From contig NZ_FOVP01000006.1 in assembly GCF_900115165.1 (NCBI RefSeq), positions 133,880-197,879 on the forward strand: 64,000 nt of DNA, given 5' to 3'. Each line of letters begins with the position of its first letter. The stretch's first letter is position 1. Below the pieces are notes generated by a model, which saw nothing but the letters and a program-made list of their open reading frames with translations, did not search any database and was not told where the DNA came from. Origin of the DNA: Roseovarius lutimaris. Its GTDB lineage: Bacteria; Pseudomonadota; Alphaproteobacteria; Rhodobacterales; Rhodobacteraceae. A program made the position numbers and the translations under genes. This document shows positions 26,902-35,892 of the stretch, in pieces.

Positions 26902-27609
26902 TTGTTCAGCCTGACCGACATCCTGGGCGAGGCGTTTGGCCTGATCCTGACATGGGATCGGAACCTGAGCGAGATCGTGATGCTTTCGCTGCGCGTCACC
27001 CTCTCGGCGGTGGTGATTTCCTGCCTGATCGGCCTGCCGCTTGGCGCGGTTGTCGGGGCGTTCCGCTTTCCCGGGCGCGGCCTTGTCACCGTTTTGCTCA
27101 ACACCCTGATGGGGCTGCCGCCGGTGGTGGTGGGGCTGGTGGTCTACCTGATGCTTTCTGCCTCGGGGCCGCTTGGCGTGCTGCAACTCCTCTATACTCC
27201 GGGCGCAATGATCATCGCACAGACGATCCTTGTGACACCCATCGTCGCGGCGCTCACCAAACAGGTGGTCGAGGATCTCCACGGCGAATATGCCGAACAA
27301 TTCGCCTCGCTTGGTGTCGGCGCGTTTGACCGCATCACAGCGCTGCTCTGGGATGCGCGTTATAGCCTTCTGACCGTCGCCCTCGCCGGGTTCGGCCGCG
27401 CCGTGGCCGAGGTTGGCGCGGTGCTGATCGTGGGCGGCAATATCAACCATGTGACCCGCGTGATGACCACCACCATCGCGCTTGAAACCTCAAAGGGGAA
27501 CCTTGAACTTGCCCTCGCGCTTGGCCTGTTGCTCCTGTCGATTGCGGTGATCGTGAACGCGGCGGTGATGGCGCTTCGGGCCTCTGCGGTGCGGGCGGCC
27601 TATGCGTGA
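26902..27609 (+). CDS. tupB: Tungstate-type ABC transporter permease
   Basis: A 235-residue permease with five to six helices, closely matching TupB of tungstate importers: GLPPVVVGLVVYLMLSASGP and the EAA-loop segment EQFASLGVGAFDRITALLWD. It starts at TTG 26902, with GGGGAGAAAG upstream. It forms the inner-membrane channel with the TupC ATPase (8-bp overlap). The order here is permease, ATPase, binding protein. Confidence 0.85.
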   Translation: MFSLTDILGEAFGLILTWDRNLSEIVMLSLRVTLSAVVISCLIGLPLGAVVGAFRFPGRGLVTVLLNTLMGLPPVVVGLVVYLMLSASGPLGVLQLLYTPGAMIIAQTILVTPIVAALTKQVVEDLHGEYAEQFASLGVGAFDRITALLWDARYSLLTVALAGFGRAVAEVGAVLIVGGNINHVTRVMTTTIALETSKGNLELALALGLLLLSIAVIVNAAVMALRASAVRAAYA

Positions 27610-28366
27610 CATGACCCTAGATATGCCCACACCCGACTGCGCCATAGCGCCCGCCTTGCTTGCCTGCGAGGGGCTGTCGTTCGAGGCGGGCGGCAAGCGC
27701 CTGATTGATAACTTCACGCTTGCCATTCACCCCGGTCGGCGCACCCTGATCATGGGCCCCAATGGCGCCGGCAAAAGCGTTTTGCTGCGCCTGATGCACG
27801 GGCTGATCACGCCAACAGGCGGGCATGTCCTCTGGCAGGGGCGCCCGCTTGATCGCGCCGCGCGCCATGCCCAGGCAATGGTGTTTCAACGCCCTGTCAT
27901 GCTGCGCCGGTCGGTTCTGGCCAACCTCAAATTCGCCCTGACGGTGCGTGGCATAACCGGCGCCGCGCGCGCGCGTCAAGCAACTGAGGCGCTTGATCTT
28001 GCACGCCTCGGCGACATGGCGCGCCGCCCCGCGCGGGTTCTGTCGGGGGGTGAACAGCAACGCCTTGCCCTGGCGCGCGCGCTTGTGTGTCAGCCCCGGC
28101 TTTTGTTCCTGGATGAGCCGACCTCAAGCCTTGATCCGGCCTCGACCCGCGCGATTGAGGATCTGATCAACGCCGCCCACGCGCGCGGCGTCAGCATTGT
28201 GATGGTCACCCATGACCTCGGACAGGCGCGGCGCATGGGCGACGATGTGCTCTTTCTTCAGAACGGCACGCTGGCCGAGGCCGGCCCCCTGCAAGACGTT
28301 CTGGCCGCCCCCAAAACGGCGGCCACAAGGGCCTGGCTGGAAGGCCGCCTTTACACCGCCCTCTAA
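27602..28366 (+). CDS. tupC: Tungstate-type ABC transporter ATP-binding protein
   Basis: A 254-residue ABC ATPase: Walker A GPNGAGKSVL (about 58-67), signature LSGGEQQRLALARAL, Walker B LLFLDEPTSSLD and H-loop VTHD. The Ser-Val after GKS is a usual feature of TupC/phosphate-type ATPases. ATG 27602 overlaps the permease stop by 8 bp; ATG 27611 is an alternative start. Confidence 0.87.
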   Translation: MRDMTLDMPTPDCAIAPALLACEGLSFEAGGKRLIDNFTLAIHPGRRTLIMGPNGAGKSVLLRLMHGLITPTGGHVLWQGRPLDRAARHAQAMVFQRPVMLRRSVLANLKFALTVRGITGAARARQATEALDLARLGDMARRPARVLSGGEQQRLALARALVCQPRLLFLDEPTSSLDPASTRAIEDLINAAHARGVSIVMVTHDLGQARRMGDDVLFLQNGTLAEAGPLQDVLAAPKTAATRAWLEGRLYTAL

Positions 28367-28398
28367 TCCCGAACCCCAACAGATCACGGAGTTTTTCA

Positions 28399-29223
28399 AT
28401 GATCAGACGTCACTTTCTTTCCCTTGCCGCCTCTATCCTTCTGGCGCTTGGCCTGACCGGCACGGCACAGGCCGAGGATGGTTTTATCGTGGTTCAATCG
28501 ACCACCTCGACCCAGAATTCCGGCCTGTTTGACCACATCCTGCCGATCTTCACCGACAAGACCGGGATCGAGGTGCGCGTGGTTGCCGTCGGCACCGGGC
28601 AGGCGATCAAGAATGCCGCCAATGGCGATGGCGATGTCCTGTTCGTCCATGCCAAACCCGCCGAGGAAAAGTTCGTCGCCCAAGGTCACGGGCTTGCCCG
28701 CTCTGACGTGATGTACAACGACTTTGTCATCGTCGGCCCGCCCGCCGATCCGGCTGGTGTTGCGGGCATGTCCGATGTGGTGGCCGCCCTGGGCAAGATC
28801 GCCGAGGCCGAGGCGCCCTTTGCCTCGCGCGGCGATGACAGCGGCACCAACAAGGCCGAACTTCGCCTGTGGGGCGCCGCCGGTATCGACGTGCGCGCTG
28901 CCTCCGGGGATTGGTATCGCGAAACCGGCTCTGGCATGGGGGCGACGCTCAATACCGGCACCGCCATGGGGGCCTATATCATGACCGACCGCGCCACCTG
29001 GATCGCCTTTGGCAACAAGGGAGATTACAAGGTCGCGGTCGAGGGCGACGCGAAGATGTTCAACCAATATGGCATCATCCTCGTGAACCCCGAGATGCAC
29101 AAGAACGTCAAGGCCGAGCTTGGCCAGACCTTCATCGACTGGGTTCTGTCGGACGAAGGCCAAAGCGCCATCGCGGGCTATAAGGTTGATGGCCAACAGC
29201 TGTTCTTTCCGAACGCGGGTTAA
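28399..29223 (+). CDS. tupA: Tungstate-binding periplasmic protein
   Basis: A 274-residue binding protein with a signal peptide (about 1-26, ending AQA). The mature N-terminus has the TupA oxyanion signature VVQSTTSTQNSGL, and later SRGDDSGTNKAEL and ETGSGMGATLNT complete the ligand site. TupA proteins prefer tungstate to molybdate. It may also scavenge molybdate, which would suit the molybdenum enzyme SoxC encoded 8 kb away. Confidence 0.9.
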   Translation: MIRRHFLSLAASILLALGLTGTAQAEDGFIVVQSTTSTQNSGLFDHILPIFTDKTGIEVRVVAVGTGQAIKNAANGDGDVLFVHAKPAEEKFVAQGHGLARSDVMYNDFVIVGPPADPAGVAGMSDVVAALGKIAEAEAPFASRGDDSGTNKAELRLWGAAGIDVRAASGDWYRETGSGMGATLNTGTAMGAYIMTDRATWIAFGNKGDYKVAVEGDAKMFNQYGIILVNPEMHKNVKAELGQTFIDWVLSDEGQSAIAGYKVDGQQLFFPNAG

Positions 29224-29235
29224 GCCGGAAAGCGC

Positions 29236-30105
29236 CTATTTCGAGATCCAGCGCACCTGCCCGAGATCACCGATATCATAGCCGCCAAGCGCCCCGGCCT
29301 TGGCGGCAAATGCGCCGGAGCGGGCAAAGCGCAACAGGCTCTGCACCGGCTCGGTGAAATAGGATCGCCGGTCGATCAGCAGATCGAACCGTTCGTCGAC
29401 CAACGGCACAAACGGCAGGTGAAACTGCTGCGCCATCGCCTTGATCCCAAGCGTCGCCTCGGCCTCGCCCGCGGCAACCGCGGCGGCGGCATCGCTTTCG
29501 GTATGGGCAAGGGCGGCCTGCGCCAGGATGTCGGTCTCACCCAAGCCCGCCTCTGCCAGCAGCCGCTGAAACAGTGCCGCCGCTCCGGCACCGGGCTGGC
29601 GCAGGATCACCCGCTTGCCGCGTAGATCGCCGATGCCGCGCACCTCCTTCGCCGTCGCCTCCGACAGGATAAGCCCGCGCGCGCGCTCCGCCCATCCGAT
29701 CAACACGCAATTTCCCAGACCAGCGGCCTCAACCGCCGCGATGTTCCAGCCCTCGGCGTCCGGGATATGCAGGCCCGCAACCGCCGCCTGCCCCTGCGCA
29801 AAACAGACCAGCCCGTCGCGGCTTCCGTTCAATAACGTCGCCAGTCCCGCGCCGCATTCCCGCAACGCCCAATCCAGAAGCGGGTCATGCGAGCCGGTCA
29901 CAACCGCAGGGCGCAGGGCGCCCGACGCCGCGCCCGACCCTTCGATCCATGCCGTCAACTCCGCCGTCGGAAACAACAGCTTGCCGGTGATCTTGCGATG
30001 CGGAATCTCTTCGGCGGCGACCAGATCATACACCTTGCGCTCTTTCACACGCAAAAGATCGGCCACCTCCTTGGTCGTCAAATACGCGGGTTGTTGGCTG
30101 TCCAT
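29236..30105 (-). CDS. HTH (excisionase-type) regulator with periplasmic-binding-like effector domain
   Basis: A 289-residue protein. Residues of about 8-55 form a MerR/excisionase-type winged helix (YLTTKEVADLLRVKERKVYD). Residues of about 70-280 match the PBP-like domain found in molybdate-binding regulators (PF12727-type), without a signal peptide. It converges on tupA with a 12-bp gap. This fusion is a recognised form of oxyanion-responsive regulator, so control of tupBCA or of molybdenum-cofactor genes is likely but inferred. Confidence 0.8.
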   Translation of the reverse strand: MDSQQPAYLTTKEVADLLRVKERKVYDLVAAEEIPHRKITGKLLFPTAELTAWIEGSGAASGALRPAVVTGSHDPLLDWALRECGAGLATLLNGSRDGLVCFAQGQAAVAGLHIPDAEGWNIAAVEAAGLGNCVLIGWAERARGLILSEATAKEVRGIGDLRGKRVILRQPGAGAAALFQRLLAEAGLGETDILAQAALAHTESDAAAAVAAGEAEATLGIKAMAQQFHLPFVPLVDERFDLLIDRRSYFTEPVQSLLRFARSGAFAAKAGALGGYDIGDLGQVRWISK

Positions 30106-30246
30106 AGTGCGAAAAATGCCTTTTGAAATCTCTGTGGTCCGGGCAACCTAACGCATCACCACCGGGAAATCAGCAGGAAACGGAACCGCATTACGCCCAT
30201 AACGCCGTCAAAATAATCCTTGTCTTTCGGCCCTTGCCTGTGGTCA

Positions 30247-30264
30247 TATTCATAAATTCGAATA
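30247..30264. promoter_or_regulatory. Inverted repeat TATTC-N8-GAATA before the soxG-like gene
   Basis: Arms 30247-30251 and 30260-30264 lie 17-34 nt before the ATG at 30281 in an otherwise GC-rich context. ArsR repressors bind AT-rich ATTCA/TGAAT dyads, so this may be a SoxR operator for the soxG/soxH-like pair. Confidence 0.35.
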
Positions 30265-30280
30265 GATAGGGGGAAAGCGG

Positions 30281-31195
30281 ATGACACCGACCAGACGACA
30301 GGTTCTTTGCGGCCTTGGCGCCACCGCGCTTTTTGGCGCACCACGCATGACACTGGCCGCTGACCAGATCACCCTTGGACAGGCCAAAATCACCACGGTC
30401 AGCGATGGTCATCTGGTGCTGCCCAAGGATTTCCTGCTTGGCGACCTGCCTGCGGTCGAGACCGCGCCCATCCTTGAAAAATACGGAATCACCGGCGATG
30501 TGATGCACCCGCCCTGCAACGTCACCCTGCTTCAGGATGGCGACCGCACCATCCTGTTCGACGCCGGATCGGGCAGCGGCTTCATGCCAAGTGCCGGCGA
30601 TCTGGTGGATACGCTCGCGGCCCTTGATGTGGCGCCGGATGACGTGACCCATGTGGTCTTTACCCATGGCCACCCCGATCACCTCTGGGGCGTTCTCGAT
30701 GATTTCGACGATCTGGTGTTTGCGAATGCAAGCTATATGATCGGCCAGCGGGAATGGGACTATTGGACCGACCCCGACACCGTCAATACCATCGGCGAGG
30801 AACGCGCAAGCTTTGCCGTCGGCGCCGCCCGCCGCCTTGCCGCGCTCAAAGATCAGGTCAGCTTTTTCAGCGACGGCCAAGAGGTGCTTTCCGGTGTGAT
30901 GGCGCATGCCACTTTCGGGCATACGCCGGGGCATATGTCGTTCGAAATCCGTCAGGGAAGCGACTCGGTGATGGTCGTCGGCGATGCCATCGGCAACGGT
31001 CACCTCGCCTTTGAGCGCCCCGATTGGGCCAGCGGATCGGATCAGGACGCCGAGACCGGCATCAAGACCCGCCAGCGTCTTCTGGACCAATTGGCACAGG
31101 ATAAAATGGCGATGATCGGCTTTCACTTGCCCGACGGCGGGCTTGGCCGGGTCGAACGAAACGGCGACAGCTATCGCTTTGTGAGCGAGGTTTGA
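30281..31195 (+). CDS. Periplasmic metallo-beta-lactamase-fold hydrolase (SoxG-like position)
   Basis: A 304-residue MBL-fold protein with a Tat-type leader (TRRQVLCGLGATALFGAP). The metal motif is complete: FTHGHPDHLWG (HxHxDH near 126-131), FGHTPGHMSF and GDAIGNGH. Its length and position next to a SoxH-like gene match soxG of Paracoccus, an accessory gene required to regenerate or tune the Sox thiol system. The assignment as SoxG rests on context and size, not on a sequence comparison. It is separated by 4 nt from the next gene. Confidence 0.7.
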   Translation: MTPTRRQVLCGLGATALFGAPRMTLAADQITLGQAKITTVSDGHLVLPKDFLLGDLPAVETAPILEKYGITGDVMHPPCNVTLLQDGDRTILFDAGSGSGFMPSAGDLVDTLAALDVAPDDVTHVVFTHGHPDHLWGVLDDFDDLVFANASYMIGQREWDYWTDPDTVNTIGEERASFAVGAARRLAALKDQVSFFSDGQEVLSGVMAHATFGHTPGHMSFEIRQGSDSVMVVGDAIGNGHLAFERPDWASGSDQDAETGIKTRQRLLDQLAQDKMAMIGFHLPDGGLGRVERNGDSYRFVSEV

Positions 31196-31199
31196 GACG

Positions 31200-32144
31200 A
31201 TGAAACACCTTCTTGTTGCCCTCGCCCTTACCGCCACCCCTGCTCTCGCCAGCGAGAATATCGCCGATAAATACCCCGGTTCCCTTCTCTATGACGAACC
31301 GGTCGAGGTGATCCCCGGCGTCTGGTCCGCGATTGGCGCCACCGCGCCGCCCTCTTACGAAAATTCGGGCCATAACAATAACCTTAGCTTTATCGTCACC
31401 GGCGACGGCGTTGTCGTGATCAACGGAAGCGCCGCCTATGCCCTGGCAAAGGCGTTGCACGACGAGATCAAGCGCATCACCGATCAACCGGTCAAGCTTG
31501 TCTTCAATGAAAACGGTCAGGGCCATGCCACGCTTGGCAATTCCTATTGGGCCGAACAGGGCGTGCCGATTGTCGCCCATGTCGATACCGCCCATGAGGT
31601 CGAGAAAAACGGCGGCCCCAATCTTCAGGCGATGAAGGGCTATAACCGCGACAAGGCCGAAGGCACCACCGTGCAGGGGCCGAGCGAAACCTTCACAGAC
31701 GACTATATCGTCGAGATGGGCGATTTTCATATCGAGGCGCGCCACCTTGGCCCCGCCCATAGCCCCGGCGATATCGTGGTCTGGCTGCCGGAGCAAAGCC
31801 TGGTGATCTCGGGCGATATGGCGTTTCACGAGCGCATGTTGCCGATCTTTGCCGATACCATCACCGCCGATTGGCTGGAAACATGGGATACCGAGTTCGA
31901 AGCGCTCAACGCCACCTATGTGATCCCCGGCCACGGCCACCCCACCAACATGGCGCAGGTGCGTCGCTATACCAAAGGCTATCTCGAATACCTGCGCGCG
32001 CGGATCGGTGAACACATCGACAATGGTGGCGATTTGTCAGAGGCCTATTACGTCGATCAATCGCCCTATGCCCATCTCGATACGTTCGAGGAACTGGCCA
32101 CCAAGAACGCCGGCCGGGTGTTTGAACAGATGGAGTGGGAATAG
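31200..32144 (+). CDS. soxH: Periplasmic metallo-beta-lactamase-fold protein, SoxH-like
   Basis: A 314-residue exported MBL-fold protein (signal MKHLLVALALTATPALA). The fold is clear from FIVTGDGVVVING, HSPGDIVVWLP, SGDMAFH and IPGHGHPT, but the primary HxHxDH metal motif is replaced by NENGQGHATLGN, so one of the two metal sites is altered. Size is close to SoxH of Paracoccus (about 317 residues). It pairs with the upstream MBL protein, and both face away from the main sox operon. Confidence 0.65.
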   Translation: MKHLLVALALTATPALASENIADKYPGSLLYDEPVEVIPGVWSAIGATAPPSYENSGHNNNLSFIVTGDGVVVINGSAAYALAKALHDEIKRITDQPVKLVFNENGQGHATLGNSYWAEQGVPIVAHVDTAHEVEKNGGPNLQAMKGYNRDKAEGTTVQGPSETFTDDYIVEMGDFHIEARHLGPAHSPGDIVVWLPEQSLVISGDMAFHERMLPIFADTITADWLETWDTEFEALNATYVIPGHGHPTNMAQVRRYTKGYLEYLRARIGEHIDNGGDLSEAYYVDQSPYAHLDTFEELATKNAGRVFEQMEWE

Positions 32145-32271
32145 CCGCAATCTGTCCCGGTCTCGGCCGGACAGGAACCTTGTCCTAGTCCGGTCAACCT
32201 GGCGTCATGTGGAAACATTTGTTGCCTAATTCACCTGACGCGTGCAACCTTGCTATGCGGGGGGATTTGCA

Positions 32272-32949
32272 ATGTCGGGTGAAATTGCCAAACAAAGAAA
32301 AGAACTTAACGCCGCAGAGATCGGCGCGATTGCACATCTCTATCGCGGCGAAGTCTACAGATCGACCCTTTGGCGCACCCGGCTCGACACCACCACGAAC
32401 TGGGCCGTGGTCACCCTCGGGATAGCACTATCCATCGCCTTTTCGTCGCCTGCCGCATCGCCCTTGCCTTTGATCCTCGTGGGGGTGCTGATCTTTTTCT
32501 TCCTGATGCTTGAGGCGCGCCGTTACCGGTATTTCAACGTGTGGCGGGCGCGTTGCAGGTGGATGGAGGTGCATTTCTTTGCGCCGATGCTGCATGATGG
32601 CGATTTGCACATGGAAGACGGCTGGCAACAGGTTCTGGCCGAAGATTATTGGAAACCGACCTATCATGTCTCGATGGCGGTGGCGCTTGGGCGGCGTATC
32701 CGGCGAAACTATTTCTGGATACTGCTGATTCAAAGCCTCGCGTATATCGGCAAACTGCTGGTCCACCCCGAACCTTTGACCGAGGCGTCACAATTGATCG
32801 ACCGCGCCGCTGTCGGCCCCATGGGCGGGCAATATGTTCTTGGGTTCGGCGTCGTCTATTGCATGACCTGGGGTGCAATTTCCATGTTGAGTTGGGCCGA
32901 CGACAGACGTCGGGCAAGGACACGCCTTGTTCGCTCAGGCATGGGGTAA
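32272..32949 (+). CDS. DUF2270 membrane protein
   Basis: A 225-residue protein. The N-terminal AHLYRGEVYRSTLWRTRLDTTTNWAV segment and the central RRYRYFNVWRARCRWME are characteristic of DUF2270. Two hydrophobic pairs (about 48-85 and 155-205) flank a soluble loop. ATG 32272 is chosen because GGGGGGA precedes it; an in-frame GTG at 32242 is less likely. Function unknown; it ends 10 bp before the convergent YeeE gene. Confidence 0.8.
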   Translation: MSGEIAKQRKELNAAEIGAIAHLYRGEVYRSTLWRTRLDTTTNWAVVTLGIALSIAFSSPAASPLPLILVGVLIFFFLMLEARRYRYFNVWRARCRWMEVHFFAPMLHDGDLHMEDGWQQVLAEDYWKPTYHVSMAVALGRRIRRNYFWILLIQSLAYIGKLLVHPEPLTEASQLIDRAAVGPMGGQYVLGFGVVYCMTWGAISMLSWADDRRRARTRLVRSGMG

Positions 32950-32958
32950 ACCACGCTC

Positions 32959-34023
32959 TCAGGTTGTCGCAACCCGTGCCGCGCCACCCCCCATGACAAG
33001 ATGCGTGGCCATTGCGCCGATCCACATGCAGAACACCGCGACCCATGCGGTGAGCGCGAAAACCGCACCGCCCGACATGCCGGCGCCAACCGCGCAGCCA
33101 CCCGCAAGCATGCTGCCGAATCCCATCAGGGCGGCGCCGACAAGATAGCGCTCCATCGGGGTGTCGGGGCCAAAGCGCTCGATCTTCCATTCACGCGTCG
33201 CGATGGCCATGCCGCCCGCACCGACAAACACCCCCGGCACAAGCCCGACCCCAAACCCAAGCGGCAGGCTGGTGCTATTGACCAGGCCCATCAGGGTATC
33301 CGCCGAGGGGCCGGTAAAGGTCACCGACGAAATCGCGACCACCTCAAACGAGGACTGCGCGATCAAATAGGTGGCAAGCCAGCCAAAGGCGACAGCAAGC
33401 CCGACAAAAACCCCGGCAATCGCATGGCTGGGGCGCACGCCGCGCGCATGGGCAAGCCAGAGCCCCGCCAGCAAGACCAGCGCCGCAATCGCCGCCGCCA
33501 GCCCGGACCCCATACCAAGATGCGACAGGATATTGCGCGCCTCGCCACCGGGAACAAGCCAGAGCGCGCCAAGCGCTTCGCGAACCGGGACCAGAACCCC
33601 GCGCAAGGCCGATTGCGCCACCAGCGTGAGAACGAGGCCGGTGACAATTGCCCGCAGGTTGCCCGTCGCCGAGAGCACCAGCAACCGGCTGGCACAACCG
33701 CGCGCAAGAATCATGCCGGCCCCGAACATCAGCCCGCCGATGATCGCGCCCGACATGCTTCCGGTGGCGGCAAGCTGGCGGGCCTCGGTGACATCAAGCA
33801 CACCAAACGCGATCATGCCCTGCACCGCCATCACCCCGGCGGAAAACGCGATCAGCCAGATTGACAGACGCGGACCAAAGCCCCCCGTCGCCACCTCGAT
33901 AGAGGCGGCGCGCAGACAGAACCGCGAATGTTGCGCCGCGGCGCCAAAGATCAGCCCGACAAGCGCCCCCGCCATCATCAGGACCGCGCCATCGCCAAAC
34001 CTGTCGATCAAGCCTTCGAGCAT
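32959..34023 (-). CDS. YeeE/YedE-family transporter (SoxT-like, full length)
   Basis: A 354-residue membrane protein of the YeeE/YedE (DUF395) family, which imports thiosulfate or related sulfur species using conserved cysteines. The two Cys motifs are present: ILARGCASRLLVLSATGNLRA and GGCAVGAGMSGGAVF. ATG 34023 (MLEGLIDRFGDG) is taken as the start. It lies at the distal end of the sox operon, behind a DUF302 gene, and is the second full-length copy in this region. Confidence 0.82.
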   Translation of the reverse strand: MLEGLIDRFGDGAVLMMAGALVGLIFGAAAQHSRFCLRAASIEVATGGFGPRLSIWLIAFSAGVMAVQGMIAFGVLDVTEARQLAATGSMSGAIIGGLMFGAGMILARGCASRLLVLSATGNLRAIVTGLVLTLVAQSALRGVLVPVREALGALWLVPGGEARNILSHLGMGSGLAAAIAALVLLAGLWLAHARGVRPSHAIAGVFVGLAVAFGWLATYLIAQSSFEVVAISSVTFTGPSADTLMGLVNSTSLPLGFGVGLVPGVFVGAGGMAIATREWKIERFGPDTPMERYLVGAALMGFGSMLAGGCAVGAGMSGGAVFALTAWVAVFCMWIGAMATHLVMGGGAARVATT

Positions 34024-34125
34024 CGGTTGCCCCTTTTGCCATCCATCTGATGGCATAGGCGGATTCGGGCAGATCGGCCTTGATTTGCGTCAAGCGACCC
34101 GCCCGAACCCTGCGTAAAACAGACC

Positions 34126-34554
34126 CTATTCCAGAGCGCTTTGCACAATACCATCCAAAAGCGCCTCTACCTTCTGCATCTCGCCTTCCGGATAGGTCCG
34201 GTGGCCGATCACCACCTCGCCGCCCTGGTCCGCCACAAAGATGCTATAGGGGCAATGGGCGATGTTCATCGGGTCCGCCTCCATAACCTCGCGCGACACC
34301 TGCGCCGAGCAGAACAGAAAGATATCGGCGGCCTCGAAGATCTTGACATCGCTGCCCACATCGGCGCCGGTCCGGTTGAGCATCTCGCCGACATGGCTTG
34401 TGAAATCAATCACAAGCCCCTCGCCGACAATGGCATTTTCTACTGCAAAGGTGGCATCCTCGAAACTTCCGCCAAAAGGTTGGGTCACGACCTCTTGCGC
34501 CATGGCCGGAACCGCCATCACTCCGAGTATCGCGGCAAATACTGTCTGTTTCAT
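34126..34554 (-). CDS. DUF302 periplasmic protein
   Basis: A 142-residue exported protein (signal MKQTVFAAILGVMAVPAMA). The DUF302 core runs from FEDATFAVENAIVGEGL to CPYSIFVAD, including the typical HVGEML and FCSAQVSREVMEADP blocks. DUF302 proteins often occur in sulfur-oxidation and thiol-related loci, but have no defined activity. It follows soxF by 39 nt and is likely co-transcribed with it. Confidence 0.8.
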   Translation of the reverse strand: MKQTVFAAILGVMAVPAMAQEVVTQPFGGSFEDATFAVENAIVGEGLVIDFTSHVGEMLNRTGADVGSDVKIFEAADIFLFCSAQVSREVMEADPMNIAHCPYSIFVADQGGEVVIGHRTYPEGEMQKVEALLDGIVQSALE

Positions 34555-34593
34555 GGTCTCTCTCCTTGGATGAAAATCGGCGCCCTCCGGCGC

Positions 34594-35862
34594 CTAGCCG
34601 AACATGTCGGCGGTGATGCCCGCGTACCAGCCGATCGATTCCTCATAGGTCGCCTTGCGCGTCGCGGCATCTTCGCCGGTTTGCGAAATAAAGCCGTCGA
34701 CCTTGGCGATCTTCTCAGACGTGGCCTCGTATGTGGCGCCCACCTTGACGCCATCATCGGTATCAATCAGCGACCAGCAGGTATTGGTAAACTTGGCCGG
34801 GAATACGCGTGATCCGGTCAATGCCCCACGCACCGCCATGGCACAGACCTTGGCCTGACTGTTGGCGGCAAAGCCCGATTTCGGCATGTCGCCCTGTGCC
34901 GCCGCATCGCCAAGCACATGCACATCCGGGTCGACCTTGCTCGACAGATCGGCGGCATTGACCGGCACCCAGTTGCCATCGGTCACACCGGCGATATCGG
35001 CGATCCGCCCGGCCTTTTGCGCCGGGATCACATTGCAGACGTCAACCTTTTCGACCATGCCGTCGATATCAATCGTCATCTCCTCGGGATTGACCGACAC
35101 GTTGGTGCCGCCAAAATCCGGGCCAATCCGCTCGATCATGCCGGTATAGTGACTTTGCCAGCCGTCCTCGAATAGCCCCTGCTTGGAAAACTTGTCCTTC
35201 GGGTCAATCACAAGGATCTTGGCCGTCGGGTTGATCTGCTTGAGAACATGCGCCACCATCGACACCCTCTCATAAGGGCCCGGCGGACAGCGATAGGGGT
35301 TGGGCGGCGCCACAAGCGCGAATGTCCCGCCTTCGGGCATCGCCATGACCTGCGCCTTCAAAAGCTCGCTTTGCGACCCGGCCTTATAGGCATGCGGCAT
35401 GGCGTTCTGCGCGGCCACACTCCACCCCGGCACGGCATCCTCGACAAAATCAATGCCGGGGCTCAGGATAAGCTTGTCATAGCCAAGCTGCGCACCGCCC
35501 GCGAGGGTCACACTCTTGCCCGCGCGATCCACGTCAATCGCCCAGTCATGCACCACGTTTATCCCGTATTCGGCCGCCAGCGTGCCATAGGTATGCGCGA
35601 TATCCTCAAGCTCGGTGAAACCGGCGATATAGAGGTTGGAAAAGAAGCAGGTGAAATAGCTGCGCGACGGCTCGATCAGGGTGACGTCAATCGCGCCCTT
35701 GCTGTCCTTGGCGATATAACGCGCGACCGTGGCCCCCCCGGCGCCTCCGCCAATCACCACCACGCGCGGTTTGCCATGACCATCGGCCAAAACCGCAGGG
35801 GCCGACAAAGCCGCAGCTGCGGCCACCCCCGCCCCCATGAACATGCGTCGGTTCAATGTCAT
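34594..35862 (-). CDS. soxF: Sulfide dehydrogenase flavoprotein SoxF (flavocytochrome c type)
   Basis: A 422-residue periplasmic flavoprotein with a Tat-type leader (NRRMFMGAGVAAAAALSAP). FAD motif VVVIGGGAGGATVA is at 34-47; Cys72 in SYFTCFFSN is the residue that covalently holds FAD in flavocytochrome c sulfide dehydrogenases, and the redox Cys pair appears in NPYRCPPGP and TNTCWSL. With SoxE it forms the SoxEF sulfide dehydrogenase that speeds thiosulfate oxidation by reactivating SoxY. Order soxD-soxE-soxF is standard. Confidence 0.93.
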   Translation of the reverse strand: MTLNRRMFMGAGVAAAAALSAPAVLADGHGKPRVVVIGGGAGGATVARYIAKDSKGAIDVTLIEPSRSYFTCFFSNLYIAGFTELEDIAHTYGTLAAEYGINVVHDWAIDVDRAGKSVTLAGGAQLGYDKLILSPGIDFVEDAVPGWSVAAQNAMPHAYKAGSQSELLKAQVMAMPEGGTFALVAPPNPYRCPPGPYERVSMVAHVLKQINPTAKILVIDPKDKFSKQGLFEDGWQSHYTGMIERIGPDFGGTNVSVNPEEMTIDIDGMVEKVDVCNVIPAQKAGRIADIAGVTDGNWVPVNAADLSSKVDPDVHVLGDAAAQGDMPKSGFAANSQAKVCAMAVRGALTGSRVFPAKFTNTCWSLIDTDDGVKVGATYEATSEKIAKVDGFISQTGEDAATRKATYEESIGWYAGITADMFG

Positions 35863-35892
35863 CTTTCTCTCCTCCCTTGAAAGCCCTGCGAT

